This document shows positions 18,542 through 29,620 of a stretch of DNA of 64,000 nucleotides, piece after piece (positions within the stretch are counted from its first letter, which is position 1; the number at the start of each line of letters is the position of its first letter). The notes below the pieces were generated by a model that was not told the origin of the DNA, searched no databases, and was given only the letters and a program-made list of their open reading frames with translations. Made by a program: the position numbers and the translations under genes. The stretch is from Pantoea anthophila. Its GTDB lineage: Bacteria; Pseudomonadota; Gammaproteobacteria; Enterobacterales; Enterobacteriaceae. The stretch lies in NCBI RefSeq assembly GCF_006494375.1, contig NZ_VHIZ01000012.1:1-64000 (forward strand), given 5' to 3'.

Positions 18542-18582
18542 GGGCCAGGGATGGTCCGCGCTGAGCCCGCCAGGGATGGCGG
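18542..18582. repeat. twin palindromes with GGGA loops (REP-like)
   Basis: GGGCCA-GGGA-TGGTCC (18542-18557) and CCGCCA-GGGA-TGGCGG (18567-18582) are two adjacent 6-bp hairpins sharing the same loop. The second is perfect and is followed by five T. Paired small palindromes in an intergenic gap of about 300 bases resemble dispersed repetitive extragenic elements; no second copy was noticed in this window. Confidence 0.5.
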
Positions 18583-18641
18583 TTTTTGCGTCTTTGCGGA
18601 GGGCGTTTGCTCCCTGAGCCTGCGGTACAAAGCAGCTATGC

Positions 18642-18663
18642 GGGCAGCACAGACTGCCCGCAT
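18642..18663. other. hairpin GCGGGCAG/CTGCCCGC
   Basis: An 8-bp stem with a six-base loop directly beyond the letB stop. No T run follows on the minus strand, so it may protect the 3' end of the letAB transcript rather than terminate it. Confidence 0.4.
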
Positions 18664-18671
18664 AACATGAC

Positions 18672-21305
18672 TTAGCGCGGAGACGGAATCGCCGTTCCCC
18701 AGTTGCGCCAATCCTTCGGCGCTTCATCCTGCAGCAGGAAGTGTTTATCCGGCGTCGCCTGTGGAGCCAGCGGCACCGTTGGCGGGGTGGCAAACTGGAT
18801 GCCACCACGGATAAACTGCTGGAAGGTGCCGGTTTTCACCACGCCGCCAATCAGACCGAAGTCGAGGTTGTAGCCGGACGCCAGCCAGAATACCGAGTTA
18901 TTCCGCACCAGATGCTGATACTTCTTGCTGATACGCAGAGCAATCTGCACGCGATCCGCCATATTGCCCAGCGACGTGCCGGTCACGGTGCCCACTTCCA
19001 CGCCGCGGAACAGCACCGGGGTGCCCAGCGACAGCGAACCGGCTTCGGTGGCATCAACGTAAATATTCAGGCCATTCAGGTAGCGCGAATCGGTAATGGT
19101 GCTCTCCTGCAGCTCAAAGGTGCGCACGGCACCCCCTTTGCCCGGGTCCACGTTTACGTAAGGCTGCAACAGCGTTTCCAGATGATTCACCCCCGTTGCG
19201 GAAATCTCTGGAGAGACCACCGAGAAACGGCTGCCGAGGCGGGCAAAATCATCCACATATTCGGGATAGAGCACCGCTTTGGCGACGACCTGATTGTTAT
19301 CTTTACTGAGCGAAAGCGACTCCACCTGGCCGACATTGATGCCCAGGTAACGAATCGGCATCCCGGCTGAGAGCTTGCTGGCGTCATAGGTGTGCAGGGT
19401 AATCTGACTGCCCACCGCGCGGGCGGCGGTTTCAGACGGGTAGAGCACACGCTTGACCCCTTTGGCCGACTTCGCACCGGTCATGTTGTCGAAGCTGATT
19501 GCACCTTTCAGCGCCCGGTTAAGCGGCGATGCCTGAACTGTCAGGCCGCTGCCGTTAAGACTGACGCGGGCGCCACCCTCGGCCCAGAAGACGCTTTCGC
19601 TGGTCAGCAGCTTGCGATACTCCGGCTGGATGTGCACCGCGATATCAAAGGCGTCAGCGCGCGGCGTGACTTTCACAATCTCACCGACCTGAAACTTACG
19701 GTACAGCACCACCGACCCCGCCTGCACGTCAGGCAGACTGTTGGCGGTCAGCGTCAGGGTGGTGGAGGGGCCATCACCGGTAATGCCTTCTTCCGCTTTT
19801 TCCGCATCGGCAAACAGCGGATAGGCGGTTTTCGGCTCGCCTTTCCTGCCCGGCTCCAGCCGGATGCCGCCATCGACCCATTCACGGGCGCTGGCACCTA
19901 ACACCTGCATTCCGTCGAGACCAAATTTCACATCGAGCCGGCTGTTGACGATAAATTTGCTGTCCCCGTGCACCAGGCTGCGATTCTCAGGATTCACCGC
20001 GACCACAAAATTGACGCCATTCTCATCCAGAGAGCGCGACATCACCTGACCAATCTGCATGCCGTGCAGCATCAGCGGCTGCCCCTGATCGATACCGTAG
20101 CTCTCCGGCGCACTCAGTCTGACCGTCAGCACGTTGGGTTTCTGCAGCAGCGTCTCATTTGACGCCAGCACGGTGTAGTGCTGCTGCGGCTCACCTTCGC
20201 CGGGAACCAGTTCCAGGGTGTTACCGGTCAGCAGCGCACTGAGGCTGGTATCGGTCAGGCTGATTTTCGGGCTGTGCATCTCAATGCGGGTGCCGCTGCG
20301 CATCAGACCGACCACCGACGGATCAATCGTCAGCTCGCCGGTCACCTTGCCGCCATCCTGCAGGTTGAGCTTAGTCAGCGTGCCGACCTCCAGTCCCTGA
20401 TAGATCAGCGGCGTGCTGCCCGCTTTAAGGTTATTGCCGTTGGGCAGATCCAGGGTAATCAGCACGCCGCGCTGACTGTGTGCCAGGTCAGGATAGAGCC
20501 GGTAGTTCTGCTCCGCTTTGGCCTCTCCGGCATTTTCCGGGGAGTCAAAGGCAATCGCGCCATTCACCAGCGCCGCCAGGCTCTCCAGCTGCACTTTAGC
20601 ACCGCTCAGGCTGACATCAGCATTGACGCCGGAGACGTTCCAGAAGCGACTGTTGGTTTTCACCAGATGGGTGAAGCGACGGTCAATCAGCACATCAATC
20701 GCCACCCCGTCGGATTTGCTGTTGATGTTGTAGTCATAGACCCGGCCAACCGGAATCTTGCGGTAGTAGACCAGCGAACCGGTGTTAAGCGAACCGAGAT
20801 CGGGGGCATGCAGATGGATCAGCAGTTCGCCGGTGTTCACCCGATATTTCGGCTGGGTATCGAGCGCGGTAAAGGCCTCGCTGGGTTTCCCTTTGCCGGG
20901 CATCATCCCGATATAGTTACCGCCGACCAGCGCATCCAGTCCCGACACGCCAGCCAGTGAGGCTTTCGGCGTCACCAGCCAGAACTGGGTGTCTTCGCGC
21001 AGCGCGTCGCGCATATCGCTCTTGATGCTGGCTTTGATCTGAATGCGGCGATAGTCGTCGCTGAGATTAATGCCCTGCACGGTGCCCACTTCCACACCCT
21101 GATAACGGATCGGGGTACGGCCCGGCACAATCCCATCCGCCGTCTGGAAATTGATAGTGATGGTAGTGCCGCGCTCCTGGTAGTTGGTCCAGAGCAGCCA
21201 GCAGGCGATCAGCATCGCAATAATCGGCAGCAGCCAGAAGGGCGAAACTTTACGCTTATTGCGCAGCGTGGCGTTAGTCGGTGTAGTCGGCGTTTCCTGT
21301 TGCAT
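18672..21305 (-). CDS. letB: MCE-domain intermembrane lipid transport protein LetB
   Basis: An 877-residue protein (formerly YebT) with an N-terminal inner-membrane anchor ([23 protein letters not shown]) and seven repeated MCE domains, each recognisable by motifs such as [29 protein letters not shown] and [16 protein letters not shown]. In E. coli LetB hexamers form a tube across the periplasm that carries lipids between the membranes. The ATG at 21305 with GGGA upstream gives the same N-terminus as the E. coli protein. The start overlaps the letA end by 32 bases, so translation is likely coupled. Confidence 0.95.
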   Translation of the reverse strand: MQQETPTTPTNATLRNKRKVSPFWLLPIIAMLIACWLLWTNYQERGTTITINFQTADGIVPGRTPIRYQGVEVGTVQGINLSDDYRRIQIKASIKSDMRDALREDTQFWLVTPKASLAGVSGLDALVGGNYIGMMPGKGKPSEAFTALDTQPKYRVNTGELLIHLHAPDLGSLNTGSLVYYRKIPVGRVYDYNINSKSDGVAIDVLIDRRFTHLVKTNSRFWNVSGVNADVSLSGAKVQLESLAALVNGAIAFDSPENAGEAKAEQNYRLYPDLAHSQRGVLITLDLPNGNNLKAGSTPLIYQGLEVGTLTKLNLQDGGKVTGELTIDPSVVGLMRSGTRIEMHSPKISLTDTSLSALLTGNTLELVPGEGEPQQHYTVLASNETLLQKPNVLTVRLSAPESYGIDQGQPLMLHGMQIGQVMSRSLDENGVNFVVAVNPENRSLVHGDSKFIVNSRLDVKFGLDGMQVLGASAREWVDGGIRLEPGRKGEPKTAYPLFADAEKAEEGITGDGPSTTLTLTANSLPDVQAGSVVLYRKFQVGEIVKVTPRADAFDIAVHIQPEYRKLLTSESVFWAEGGARVSLNGSGLTVQASPLNRALKGAISFDNMTGAKSAKGVKRVLYPSETAARAVGSQITLHTYDASKLSAGMPIRYLGINVGQVESLSLSKDNNQVVAKAVLYPEYVDDFARLGSRFSVVSPEISATGVNHLETLLQPYVNVDPGKGGAVRTFELQESTITDSRYLNGLNIYVDATEAGSLSLGTPVLFRGVEVGTVTGTSLGNMADRVQIALRISKKYQHLVRNNSVFWLASGYNLDFGLIGGVVKTGTFQQFIRGGIQFATPPTVPLAPQATPDKHFLLQDEAPKDWRNWGTAIPSPR

Positions 21306-22518
21306 GTGCATCCCAGAGCAGGCGGCTGTCCAGCCACTCAACAGACATAATGGTCAGGATAACGGCGGCGCCAAAAAAGAGCGCCGCCGGTCCCATGGTA
21401 AAAGCCAGCAGCTGATCGCGATTGACCAGCGACATGGTTAACGAAATGACAAACAGATCCAGCATTGACCAGCGGCCAACCCAGGTGACAAACCGCAGTA
21501 ACCGGATGCGGGTGCGCAGCCCCTGTTCACAGCGGAAATGGATGCTGAGCAGCAGAGTCAGCATCACCAGCACTTTGGTAAAGGGCACCAGAATACTGGC
21601 GATAAACACAATCGCGGCGACCGGCACATTGCCTTCACCCAGCGACAGAATGCCCGAGAAGATGGTGTCTTCACGCCGTGAACCGTTGAGGTACACCACG
21701 GAAATAGGCAGCAGGTTCGCCGGGATCAGCAGCACAATTGAGGCAATCAGCGCCGCCCAGGATTTTTGCAGGCTGTGGCGGCGACGGAAGTCGAGCGGCG
21801 TGTGACAGCGCGGGCAGCGCCCCCGCTCGTCCGGCAGGCCGGTATGGTGACAGTTCAGGCAGACCTGCATCTCGTCACGCACCATATTGCCGGGCTGCTG
21901 CGGGTAGAAATGCTCCCACAGCTGCTCCATATTGAGATGGATCAGCGTCAGCACGCTCAGCACCGTCAGGGCGATGTAAGCCGCCAGCCCATACCCAATC
22001 TCCAGCGAAGCATAGTCCTGCACCTTAATCGACGCCACGGCAATACCGATCAGGTAGACATCGAGCATCACCCACTCTTTCAGCTTCTCCAGCATCAGCA
22101 GCACGGGCCGCAGGTTCATGCCCAGCCGGTGACCGATACCGAGATAGCAGATGCCGGCCACCAGGGTGATCGGCGCGCCCAGGGTGCAGAAGGCCACCAT
22201 TGACGCCGTCAGGACATCCCCCTGCTGCGTCATCTGAATCACGCCTTCGAGCACGCTGGCATTGATGCGCATACCCAGCAGACGGATATCTACCAGCGGC
22301 AGGGAAAACGCAAACGGCATCAGCACCATCATGGTGGCGGCCATGGCCATCAGACGTGTCATCGACCAGTCGTGACCGCTGACTATCCGGGCGTTGCAGC
22401 GCGGACAGTAGGCCGCCTGATGCGATTTCACATCCGGTAAGGAAAAAAGGGTATCGCATTGCGGGCAACGCTGATAACGTGCGTGAGGCAATGTCTGGCT
22501 GATAGCGTGAATTTTCAT
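21274..22518 (-). CDS. letA: LetA/PqiA-family inner-membrane protein LetA
   Basis: A 414-residue integral membrane protein (formerly YebS), partner of LetB. Two tandem PqiA modules are visible, each with a zinc-ribbon: CPQCDTLF...CPRC near the N-terminus and CLNCHHTG...[10 protein letters not shown] in the middle, followed by four helices each. It probably loads or extracts lipids at the inner-membrane end of the LetB tube. The ATG at 22518 was preferred; a TTG at 22530 is possible and neither has a strong Shine-Dalgarno. Divergent from msrC. Confidence 0.93.
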   Translation of the reverse strand: MKIHAISQTLPHARYQRCPQCDTLFSLPDVKSHQAAYCPRCNARIVSGHDWSMTRLMAMAATMMVLMPFAFSLPLVDIRLLGMRINASVLEGVIQMTQQGDVLTASMVAFCTLGAPITLVAGICYLGIGHRLGMNLRPVLLMLEKLKEWVMLDVYLIGIAVASIKVQDYASLEIGYGLAAYIALTVLSVLTLIHLNMEQLWEHFYPQQPGNMVRDEMQVCLNCHHTGLPDERGRCPRCHTPLDFRRRHSLQKSWAALIASIVLLIPANLLPISVVYLNGSRREDTIFSGILSLGEGNVPVAAIVFIASILVPFTKVLVMLTLLLSIHFRCEQGLRTRIRLLRFVTWVGRWSMLDLFVISLTMSLVNRDQLLAFTMGPAALFFGAAVILTIMSVEWLDSRLLWDAHATGNADYTD

Positions 22519-22732
22519 AGGGTGGTGCAATTTTCGCTCGTCAGAAGTAACAGATATCGGTCATTAAGACATTGTCTGTGTGCCTGTCTCGGGCATCACG
22601 CTTCGATCCACAGAATGCTAAGGTTATAGTAACTAACGCTATGATTCACCTTGTCGCTCTGGATAATTAAAACTTATTTTTAACGAACGGTCTCAATAAA
22701 CCCGTTCAGATGTCATTGGTAACGGTTGAATA

Positions 22733-23233
22733 ATGAACAAAACTGCCTTTTACGCCGATCTAAATCGCGATATGCGAGCCCTGCTGGCGGGCGAAACGGC
22801 GTTTCTCGCCGCGATGGGAAACTTTAGCGCGCTGCTGTATGAACGTCTCGATGGCGTGAACTGGGCAGGTTTCTACCTGCTGACGGAAGCCGATACGCTG
22901 GTGCTGGGCCCGTTCCAGGGCAAAATCGCCTGTGTGCGCATTCCGGTCGGTAAAGGTGTGTGTGGCACGGCGCTGGCAGAAGAGAAAGTGCAACGCGTGG
23001 ATGATGTGCATGCCTTCCCGGGCCACATCGCCTGCGACGCTGCCAGCAACGCTGAGATTGTGATTCCTCTGAAAGTGAATGGCACTGTGGTTGGGGTGCT
23101 GGACATCGACAGCGTGGATTACAATCGTTTTGACAGCGATGACGAATCAGGGCTGGTCACACTGACTGATGGGCTTTGTGAAGTGCTTGCGAACAGCGAC
23201 TTAGAAAAATATCTGCAGCTGACGCGCAGCTAA
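22733..23233 (+). CDS. msrC: free methionine-(R)-sulfoxide reductase MsrC
   Basis: A 166-residue GAF-domain enzyme that reduces free methionine-R-sulfoxide in the cytoplasm. The three redox cysteines of the family are present at 67, 77 and 101 (KIACVRIPVGKGVCGTA and HIACDAASN), as is NWAGFYLL in the substrate pocket. Length matches E. coli YebR/MsrC. It starts about 210 bases from divergent letA and is 96 bases upstream of proQ on the same strand. Confidence 0.94.
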   Translation: MNKTAFYADLNRDMRALLAGETAFLAAMGNFSALLYERLDGVNWAGFYLLTEADTLVLGPFQGKIACVRIPVGKGVCGTALAEEKVQRVDDVHAFPGHIACDAASNAEIVIPLKVNGTVVGVLDIDSVDYNRFDSDDESGLVTLTDGLCEVLANSDLEKYLQLTRS

Positions 23234-23329
23234 TCGACTGGATCACATGGCATTTAGCGATGTTGTCATTATAATGTCGCCTGTTCATGCCTGCGCTGGT
23301 CGGCAAACCCGTTGTAATCAGGAAATTTC

Positions 23330-24031
23330 ATGGAAAATCAACCTAAGTTGAATAGCAGTAAAGAAGTCATCACTTTTCTGGCGGAGCGCTTTCCGCACTG
23401 CTTTAGCGCTGAAGGTGAAGCGCGTCCGCTCAAAATCGGTATCTTTCAGGATCTGGTCGAGCGTGTTCAGGGCGAAATGAGCCTGAGCAAAACACAGCTG
23501 CGTTCCGCGCTGCGTCTTTATACGTCGAGCTGGCGTTATCTCTACGGCATCAAAGCCGGTGCTATCCGTGTCGATCTCGACGGTAACGCCTGTGGCGTGC
23601 TGGATGAGCAGCATGTCGAGCATGCGCGTAAGCAGCTTGAAGAAGCGAAAGCGCGTGTGCAGGCACAGCGCGATCAGCAGCGTGCCGCCCGTCGTGAAGC
23701 GGGTGAAAGCGAAGAGGGCGCGGCACCGCGTCGCGCGCGCAAGCCTGCTGCACGTAAGCCTGCCGAGGGCGACGCCGCACGCAAACCGCGTCCGCAGACT
23801 GCTGCACCGCGTGCGACCGCCTCACAGCATCGCAAACCAGCCCCACGTCCGGAGCAGGAAGCCCGACCCATCACTGATACCTCAACTTTGCAACCCGGCC
23901 AGAGTATTAAAGTTAAAGCAGGCAAAAGTGCGATGGACGCTACCGTTCTTGAAGTATCAAAAGACGGCGTTCGGGTCCAGCTCGCTTCCGGCATGGCAAT
24001 GATTGTGCGCGCAGAACACTTGCAGTTCTGA
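23330..24031 (+). CDS. proQ: RNA chaperone ProQ
   Basis: A 233-residue RNA-binding protein. The N-terminal FinO/ProQ domain (about 1-120) includes [14 protein letters not shown] and [15 protein letters not shown]; a basic, Ala/Arg/Pro-rich linker (about 120-185) is unstructured; and the C-terminal Tudor-like domain (about 185-233) includes [28 protein letters not shown]. ProQ binds sRNAs and mRNA 3' ends, and in E. coli supports osmotic adaptation. It is followed by prc after 19 bases, the conserved proQ-prc operon. Confidence 0.96.
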   Translation: MENQPKLNSSKEVITFLAERFPHCFSAEGEARPLKIGIFQDLVERVQGEMSLSKTQLRSALRLYTSSWRYLYGIKAGAIRVDLDGNACGVLDEQHVEHARKQLEEAKARVQAQRDQQRAARREAGESEEGAAPRRARKPAARKPAEGDAARKPRPQTAAPRATASQHRKPAPRPEQEARPITDTSTLQPGQSIKVKAGKSAMDATVLEVSKDGVRVQLASGMAMIVRAEHLQF

Positions 24032-24050
24032 AACGGAGGCTAACCCCGGC

Positions 24051-26090
24051 ATGAACACCCTTTTTAAAGTTGGACTTATTGCGGGCCTGCTGTTAGCAGG
24101 CCCAACGTTCGGCGCGGAGAATATCACCCGCGCCGATCAGATCCCCCAGCTTCACGAAGACCCGCAGGACCCGACGGTCAGTGAGCGTGTCACCTCACGC
24201 TTCACCCGTTCCCACTACCGCCAGTTCGACCTGGATCAGAACTTTTCAGCGAAGATTTTCGATCGCTATCTGAACATGCTCGACTACAGCCACAACGTGC
24301 TGCTGGCGTCGGATGTGGCGCAGTTTGCCAGCAAAAAAACCACCGTCGGCGATGAGCTGCGCAGTGGCAAGCTGGACCTCTTTTACGACCTTTATAATCT
24401 GGCGCAGAAACGCCGTTTTGAGCGCTATCAGTATGCGCTGACGGTGCTGGCGCGTCCGATGAACTTCAGCGGCAATGACACCATCGACATTGACCGCGGC
24501 AAGGCTCCCTGGCCGAAAGATGAAGCCGAGCTGAATGCTCTGTGGGATGCCAAGGTCAAATATGACCAGCTGAGCCTGAAGCTGGCGGGTAAAACCGACC
24601 AGGAGATTCGCGATGTTCTGACCAAGCGTTATAACTTCGCGATTCGCCGTCTCGCCCAGAGCAACGGTGAGGATGTTTTCCAGCTGGTGATGAACGCCTT
24701 TGCCCGCGAAATCGATCCGCACACCAGCTACCTGTCGCCACGTAACACCGAGCAGTTCAACACCGAGATGAGCCTGTCTCTGGAAGGGATCGGTGCCGTG
24801 CTGCAGATGGATGACGACTACACCGTCATCAACTCGATGGTTGCGGGTGGACCGGCAGCGAAAAGTAAATCCATCACGGTGGGCGATCGCATCGTCGGCG
24901 TCGGTCAGCCCGGCAAGCCGATGGAAGATGTGATTGGCTGGCGTCTGGATGACGTGGTGGCGAAAATCAAAGGACCGAAAGGCAGCAAAGTGCGCCTTGA
25001 GATCCTGCCAGCCGGTAAGGGCACCAAAACCCGTACCGTGACGCTGACGCGTGAGAAAATCCGTCTGGAAGATCGCGCCGTCAAAATGAGCATCAAGAAT
25101 GTCGGTAAACAGAAAGTGGGCGTGCTCGACATTCCTGGTTTCTATGTCGGTCTCACCGATGACGTGAAGGTTCAGCTGCAGAAGCTGCAGAAGCAGAACG
25201 TTGACAGCGTCGTGATCGATCTGCGGACCAACGGCGGCGGTGCGCTGACCGAAGCGGTATCGCTCTCCGGTCTGTTTATTCCGAGTGGTCCGGTTGTTCA
25301 GGTGCGCGACAACAATGGTCGGGTGCGTGAAGACAGCGACAACGACGGCGTAGTCTATTACAAAGGACCGCTGGTGGTGCTGGTTGACCGCTTCAGTGCC
25401 TCCGCCTCTGAGATCTTCGCTGCGGCGATGCAGGATTACGGTCGTGCAGTGATCGTCGGCGAGCCGACCTTCGGGAAGGGCACCGTGCAGCAGTATCGCT
25501 CTCTGAACCGCATCTACGATCAGATGCTGCGTCCGGAGTGGCCGGCGTTAGGCTCCGTTTCCTATACCATTCAGAAGTTCTACCGGATTAACGGTGGCAG
25601 TACTCAGCGTAAAGGCGTCACGCCCGATCTGCTGATGCCAACCGGGGTGGAAGCGGCTGAAACCGGTGAGAAGTTCGAAGATAACGCACTGCCGTGGGAC
25701 AGCATCAAAGCGGCGACCTACGTCAAAACCGGCGACGTCAAACCGCTGGTGGCGCAGCTGACGAAGCAGCACGCTGAACGTATTGCCCGGGATCGTGAGT
25801 TCCAGTACATCATGAAGGACATTGCGCGTTTCAATGCCCTGAAAGATAAACGCAACATTGTGTCGCTCAACCTCGCTCAGCGCGAGAAAGAGAATCACGA
25901 AGATGATGCGTTACGTCTGGAGCGTATCAACGCGCGTTATCAGGCCGAAGGCAAAAAACCGCTGAAAAACCTGGACGAGCTGCCGAAAGATTATAAAGAG
26001 CCCGATCCTTACCTCGATGAGACGGTGAAGATTGCGAACGATCTGGCGCAACTGGAGAAATCCCAGCCGGAAGCGCCCGCGGCGAAATAA
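24051..26090 (+). CDS. prc: tail-specific periplasmic protease Prc
   Basis: A 679-residue serine protease. A signal peptide (MNTLFKVGLIAGLLLAGPTFG, then AEN) exports it to the periplasm. A PDZ domain lies around residues 235-325 (SLEGIGAVLQMDDDYTVINSMV onward), and the catalytic Ser-Lys dyad is in SASASEIFAAAMQDYG and PTFGKGTVQQ. Prc degrades proteins with apolar C-termini and processes penicillin-binding protein 3 and murein hydrolases. The start ATG at 24051 has GGAGGCTAACC upstream. Length is close to E. coli Prc (682). Confidence 0.96.
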   Translation: MNTLFKVGLIAGLLLAGPTFGAENITRADQIPQLHEDPQDPTVSERVTSRFTRSHYRQFDLDQNFSAKIFDRYLNMLDYSHNVLLASDVAQFASKKTTVGDELRSGKLDLFYDLYNLAQKRRFERYQYALTVLARPMNFSGNDTIDIDRGKAPWPKDEAELNALWDAKVKYDQLSLKLAGKTDQEIRDVLTKRYNFAIRRLAQSNGEDVFQLVMNAFAREIDPHTSYLSPRNTEQFNTEMSLSLEGIGAVLQMDDDYTVINSMVAGGPAAKSKSITVGDRIVGVGQPGKPMEDVIGWRLDDVVAKIKGPKGSKVRLEILPAGKGTKTRTVTLTREKIRLEDRAVKMSIKNVGKQKVGVLDIPGFYVGLTDDVKVQLQKLQKQNVDSVVIDLRTNGGGALTEAVSLSGLFIPSGPVVQVRDNNGRVREDSDNDGVVYYKGPLVVLVDRFSASASEIFAAAMQDYGRAVIVGEPTFGKGTVQQYRSLNRIYDQMLRPEWPALGSVSYTIQKFYRINGGSTQRKGVTPDLLMPTGVEAAETGEKFEDNALPWDSIKAATYVKTGDVKPLVAQLTKQHAERIARDREFQYIMKDIARFNALKDKRNIVSLNLAQREKENHEDDALRLERINARYQAEGKKPLKNLDELPKDYKEPDPYLDETVKIANDLAQLEKSQPEAPAAK

Positions 26091-26103
26091 CCCGCGGCTA
26101 TGA

Positions 26104-26134
26104 GAAAAAGCACCGCCTGGCGGTGCTTTTTTTT
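26104..26134 (+). terminator. intrinsic terminator of proQ-prc
   Basis: AGCACCGCC, loop TGG, the paired GGCGGTGCT arm, then eight T, starting 14 bases after the prc stop. Confidence 0.92.
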
Positions 26135-26334
26135 GCCTGCGGGAGGGCCATTCCGCCGTAATCATTAGCCGCTGTAATCGTGCCAGCGTGAAGGTCGGCG
26201 CAGCAGGCGTGACAAAATGTAAAGTTATGTCTTTTTAGGCACTTAAACGTTAAGGTCGCTTGAAAAGCGCCCCAATGCACATAGGATATCTATCCGCGTA
26301 TAGGCGCGTGAACTACTGAGGAAGATTAACGATT

Positions 26335-27219
26335 ATGATGCGTATTGCTCTTTTCCTGATGACCAACCTGGCTGTGATGTTGGTATTCGGGCTGATTCTC
26401 AGCCTGACAGGGATCCAGTCAAGCAGTGTCCAGGGCCTGATGATCATGGCAGGCCTGTTTGGCTTCGGCGGTGCGTTTGTTTCACTGCTGATGTCGAAGT
26501 GGATGGCACTGCGATCGGTGGGTGGTGAAGTGATTGAACAGCCGCGCAATGAAACGGAGCGCTGGCTGATGGAGACGATCGGCCGTCAGGCTCAACAGGC
26601 GGGCATTGCGATGCCACAGGTCGCGATCTATCACGCGCCTGACATCAACGCCTTTGCCACGGGTGCACGTCGTAACGCCTCGCTGGTGGCGGTTTCAACC
26701 GGTCTGCTGCAGAACATGAGCCGCGATGAGGCTGAAGCGGTCCTGGCGCACGAAGTGTCGCATATCGCGAACGGCGACATGATCACTATGACCCTGATTC
26801 AGGGTGTGGTGAACACCTTCGTGATTTTCGTGTCCCGCATTCTGGCGCAGATCGCGGCGGGCTTCATGTCCGGCAACCGTGACGATGGCGAAGAGAGCAG
26901 CAACGGCAACCCGCTGGTCTATTTTGCGGTGTCGATGGTGCTGGAGCTGGTATTCGGTATTCTTGCCAGCATCATCACCATGTGGTTCTCCCGTCACCGC
27001 GAGTTCCACGCCGATGCCGGTTCAGCGAAGCTGGTCGGCCGTGAGAAGATGATTGCCGCGCTGCAGCGTCTGAAAACCAGCTATGAACCGCAGGAGCCGA
27101 GCAGCATGATGGCGTTCTGCATCAACGGCAAAGGCAAGTCGTTCAGCGAGCTGTTTATGTCGCATCCCCCGCTGGACAAGCGTATTGAAGCCCTGCGCAG
27201 CGGCCAGTATCTGAAATAG
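26335..27219 (+). CDS. htpX: inner-membrane metalloprotease HtpX
   Basis: A 294-residue zinc protease that degrades misfolded inner-membrane proteins alongside FtsH. Two N-terminal helices (about 4-57) and two central helices frame the cytoplasmic catalytic site HEVSH, with His139, Glu140 and His143; the third zinc ligand lies in [22 protein letters not shown] precedes the ATG. Its neighbours, prc upstream and kdgR/yebQ beyond, match the E. coli order. Confidence 0.96.
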   Translation: MMRIALFLMTNLAVMLVFGLILSLTGIQSSSVQGLMIMAGLFGFGGAFVSLLMSKWMALRSVGGEVIEQPRNETERWLMETIGRQAQQAGIAMPQVAIYHAPDINAFATGARRNASLVAVSTGLLQNMSRDEAEAVLAHEVSHIANGDMITMTLIQGVVNTFVIFVSRILAQIAAGFMSGNRDDGEESSNGNPLVYFAVSMVLELVFGILASIITMWFSRHREFHADAGSAKLVGREKMIAALQRLKTSYEPQEPSSMMAFCINGKGKSFSELFMSHPPLDKRIEALRSGQYLK

Positions 27220-27232
27220 CCCTGAGCGGCAT

Positions 27233-27262
27233 AAAAAAGGCGACCCCCGGGTCGCCTTTTCT
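27233..27262. terminator. bidirectional terminator between htpX and yebQ
   Basis: GGCGACCC pairs with GGGTCGCC, flanked by six A on one side and four T plus a further T-rich stretch on the other, so it can end both convergent genes. Confidence 0.9.
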
Positions 27263-27272
27263 TTTTCGGCCC

Positions 27273-28643
27273 TCAGGCGCGGTTCTGCGTCATCCGTGAC
27301 ACGCTGACCAGCGCCGCTACGGCGGCAAAACTGCCCGCCAGCAGCAGCGAGGCGTGCGTGCCTTGCGCATCAAACAGATTAAACATCAGCGCAACCAGCG
27401 CGGCACCCGCACTCTGACCCAGCAGACGCGCGGTACCCAGCATGCCGCTGGCACCGCCGCTGCGATGGCGGGGCGCTGAGGTGACAATGGTATGGTTGTT
27501 GGGCGACTGAAACAGCCCGAAACCGGCACCGCACAGCATCATGCGCCAGATGATATCGCCATCGCCGGGATTCGCCGGCAGCCAGGCAAGCAGAAACAGC
27601 CCCAGCGCGAACATCGCCAGACCGATGCCCCCCAGCAGCCCGGCGTGCACCCGCCCAATCAGCCGGCCGGCAATCGGCGCAAACACCATGGTGGCCAGCG
27701 GCCAGGGCGTCAGGAGTAAACCGGTGGCCACCTCATCACGCTGCAGGACGTTTTGCAGAAAGAAGGGCAGCGACACCATGGCGAGCATCTGCGCGCAGAA
27801 CGAACAGACCGACGTCCCCATCGACAGGCTGAAAATCGGGATACGCAGCAGGTCAACCGGTAACAGCGGCACCGTCATCGCGAGCTGGCGACGGATGAAG
27901 AACCACCCGACAACCAGCAGTCCGATCACTTCTGACAGCACCAGCAGGTGACTCTGACCCTGAGCAAAACCGCTCAATGCGGAGATGATCAGCCCAAAGA
28001 ACAGGGCGTTCATGATGGCGCTGGGCACATCAAATTTCTGCGTAGTGGCTTTCTGCGGATTATCGGGCAGCGTCCGCAGCGCCAGCCAGAGTGCCACGGC
28101 ACCCAGCGGGACGTTAATCAGAAACAGCCATTTCCAGCTCGCCACCGACAGAATGGCGGCCGCCACCGTCGGGCCCGCCGCCGTCGAAACCGCCACCACC
28201 AGCGAGTTGATGGCCATACCGCGGCCCAGATAGCGCTGCGGATAGATAATGCGTATCAGGGCGGTATTGACGCTCATCAGCGCCGCGCCGCCCAGACCCT
28301 GCAGAACGCGGGCGCAGGTCAGCATGGTGAGTGAGGTGGAGAAGGCGCAGAAGACCGACGTCACAATAAACAGCGCCAGTCCTGTCTGATACACGCGACG
28401 ATAGCCCAGCATGTCACCGAGGAAGGAGAGCGACAGCAGCGAGACGATAATCGCAATCTGATAGGCGTTCACTATCCAGATGGACTGCGCCGGGCTGGCG
28501 TTCAGTTCACGTGAGATGGTGGGCAGCGCCACGTTGGCGATCGCGCCATCTAATACCGCCATCGTGAGTCCGAGCGCGATGGTGATAATCGCCATATAGC
28601 GCTGAGCGCCGGGTAAACCATCCTGAGGAGGGGAGAGTGTCAT
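27273..28643 (-). CDS. yebQ: DHA2-family MFS drug exporter YebQ
   Basis: A 456-residue major facilitator with fourteen hydrophobic segments, of the H+-antiporter DHA2 type. Motifs GDMLGYRRVYQTG (loop 2-3), ARVLQGLGGAALMSVNTALI (helix 4) and AAGPTVAAAILSVASWKWLFLINVP (helix 5 motif C) are intact. It is very close in order and sequence to E. coli YebQ (457 residues). The substrate is not established. It is divergent from kdgR, 183 bases apart. Confidence 0.92.
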   Translation of the reverse strand: MTLSPPQDGLPGAQRYMAIITIALGLTMAVLDGAIANVALPTISRELNASPAQSIWIVNAYQIAIIVSLLSLSFLGDMLGYRRVYQTGLALFIVTSVFCAFSTSLTMLTCARVLQGLGGAALMSVNTALIRIIYPQRYLGRGMAINSLVVAVSTAAGPTVAAAILSVASWKWLFLINVPLGAVALWLALRTLPDNPQKATTQKFDVPSAIMNALFFGLIISALSGFAQGQSHLLVLSEVIGLLVVGWFFIRRQLAMTVPLLPVDLLRIPIFSLSMGTSVCSFCAQMLAMVSLPFFLQNVLQRDEVATGLLLTPWPLATMVFAPIAGRLIGRVHAGLLGGIGLAMFALGLFLLAWLPANPGDGDIIWRMMLCGAGFGLFQSPNNHTIVTSAPRHRSGGASGMLGTARLLGQSAGAALVALMFNLFDAQGTHASLLLAGSFAAVAALVSVSRMTQNRA

Positions 28644-28826
28644 AGGTTAATTACTAAAGAGGGTGAATATCATCATGCTAATGAAATTGACGCGAAATTG
28701 CAGCGTCCGGAGGTGAAAAAGATCGCGTGACCGGCGACACCGGGGTGAAACCATTGCCGCTTTCCGCTGCGTCACTCTATACTGGCGTTCTGTCTTATTT
28801 CTGTAACTGATTGAACAAGGTGCGCG

Positions 28827-29618
28827 ATGTCCTCTGCTGAAAATGGCAAACAGCCCGATTCTGTCTCCTCCGTGCTGAAAGTGTTTGGCATTTTGCAGGC
28901 GCTGGGTGAAGAGCGCGACCACAGCATCACTGAGCTGGCGCAGCGCGTGATGATGTCAAAAAGCACGGTCTACCGTTTTCTGCAAACCATGAAAACGCTG
29001 GGCTATGTCACCCAGGAAGGTGAGAGCGAAAAGTACTCCCTGACGCTCAAACTGTTCGAGCTGGGGGCGAAGGCGCTGCAGAATGTCGATTTGATCCGCA
29101 GCGCGGATCTGCAGATGCGGGAGCTGTCGCGTCTGACCCGTGAGACCGTGCATCTGGGCGCGCTGGAAGAGGAGAGCATTGTCTACATCCATAAAATCGA
29201 CTCGCTCTATAACCTGCGCATGTATTCGCGCATTGGTCGCCGCAATCCGCTCTATTCCACCGCGATTGGCAAGGTGCTGCTCGCCTGGCGCGACCGCGAG
29301 GAAACGGAAGAGATTCTGCGGCAGGTGGAGTTCAGACGCAGCACGCCGAATACGCTGATGAGCGCGGACGCCCTGCTGGCGGCGCTGGACGAGGTGAAGG
29401 CGCAGGGTTATGGCGAAGATAATGAAGAGCAGGAGGAGGGGTTACGCTGCCTCGCGGTGCCGGTCTTTGATCGCTTCGGGGTGGTGATTGCCGGCCTCAG
29501 CCTCTCTTTCCCCACGATCCGTTTTTCAGAAGAGGCGCGTCAGGATTATGTGGAGATGCTGCAGCGGGCGGCGCGAACGATTTCCTCGGAAATGGGCTTT
29601 CACGCCTATCCTTTCTGA
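28827..29618 (+). CDS. kdgR: IclR-family regulator KdgR
   Basis: A 263-residue repressor, same length as its E. coli and Erwinia counterparts. The winged helix-turn-helix is ERDHSITELAQRVMMSKSTVYRFLQTMKTLGYV (about residues 31-63), and the C-terminal effector domain contains TVHLGALEEESIVYIHKID and the ligand-loop CLAVPVFDRFG. KdgR represses pectin and 2-keto-3-deoxygluconate catabolism until KDG accumulates; in plant-associated relatives it also controls pectinases and virulence. AAGGTG precedes the ATG. Confidence 0.95.
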   Translation: MSSAENGKQPDSVSSVLKVFGILQALGEERDHSITELAQRVMMSKSTVYRFLQTMKTLGYVTQEGESEKYSLTLKLFELGAKALQNVDLIRSADLQMRELSRLTRETVHLGALEEESIVYIHKIDSLYNLRMYSRIGRRNPLYSTAIGKVLLAWRDREETEEILRQVEFRRSTPNTLMSADALLAALDEVKAQGYGEDNEEQEEGLRCLAVPVFDRFGVVIAGLSLSFPTIRFSEEARQDYVEMLQRAARTISSEMGFHAYPF

Positions 29619-29620
29619 AC

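Noticed and set aside
26200..26334. Heat-shock (sigma-32) promoter CTTGAAA...CCCCAAT and CpxR box before htpX
   Set aside because: CTTGAAA and CCCCAAT are present but only about four bases apart instead of 13-17, and only one half of the GTAAA-N5-GTAAA CpxR pattern is found.
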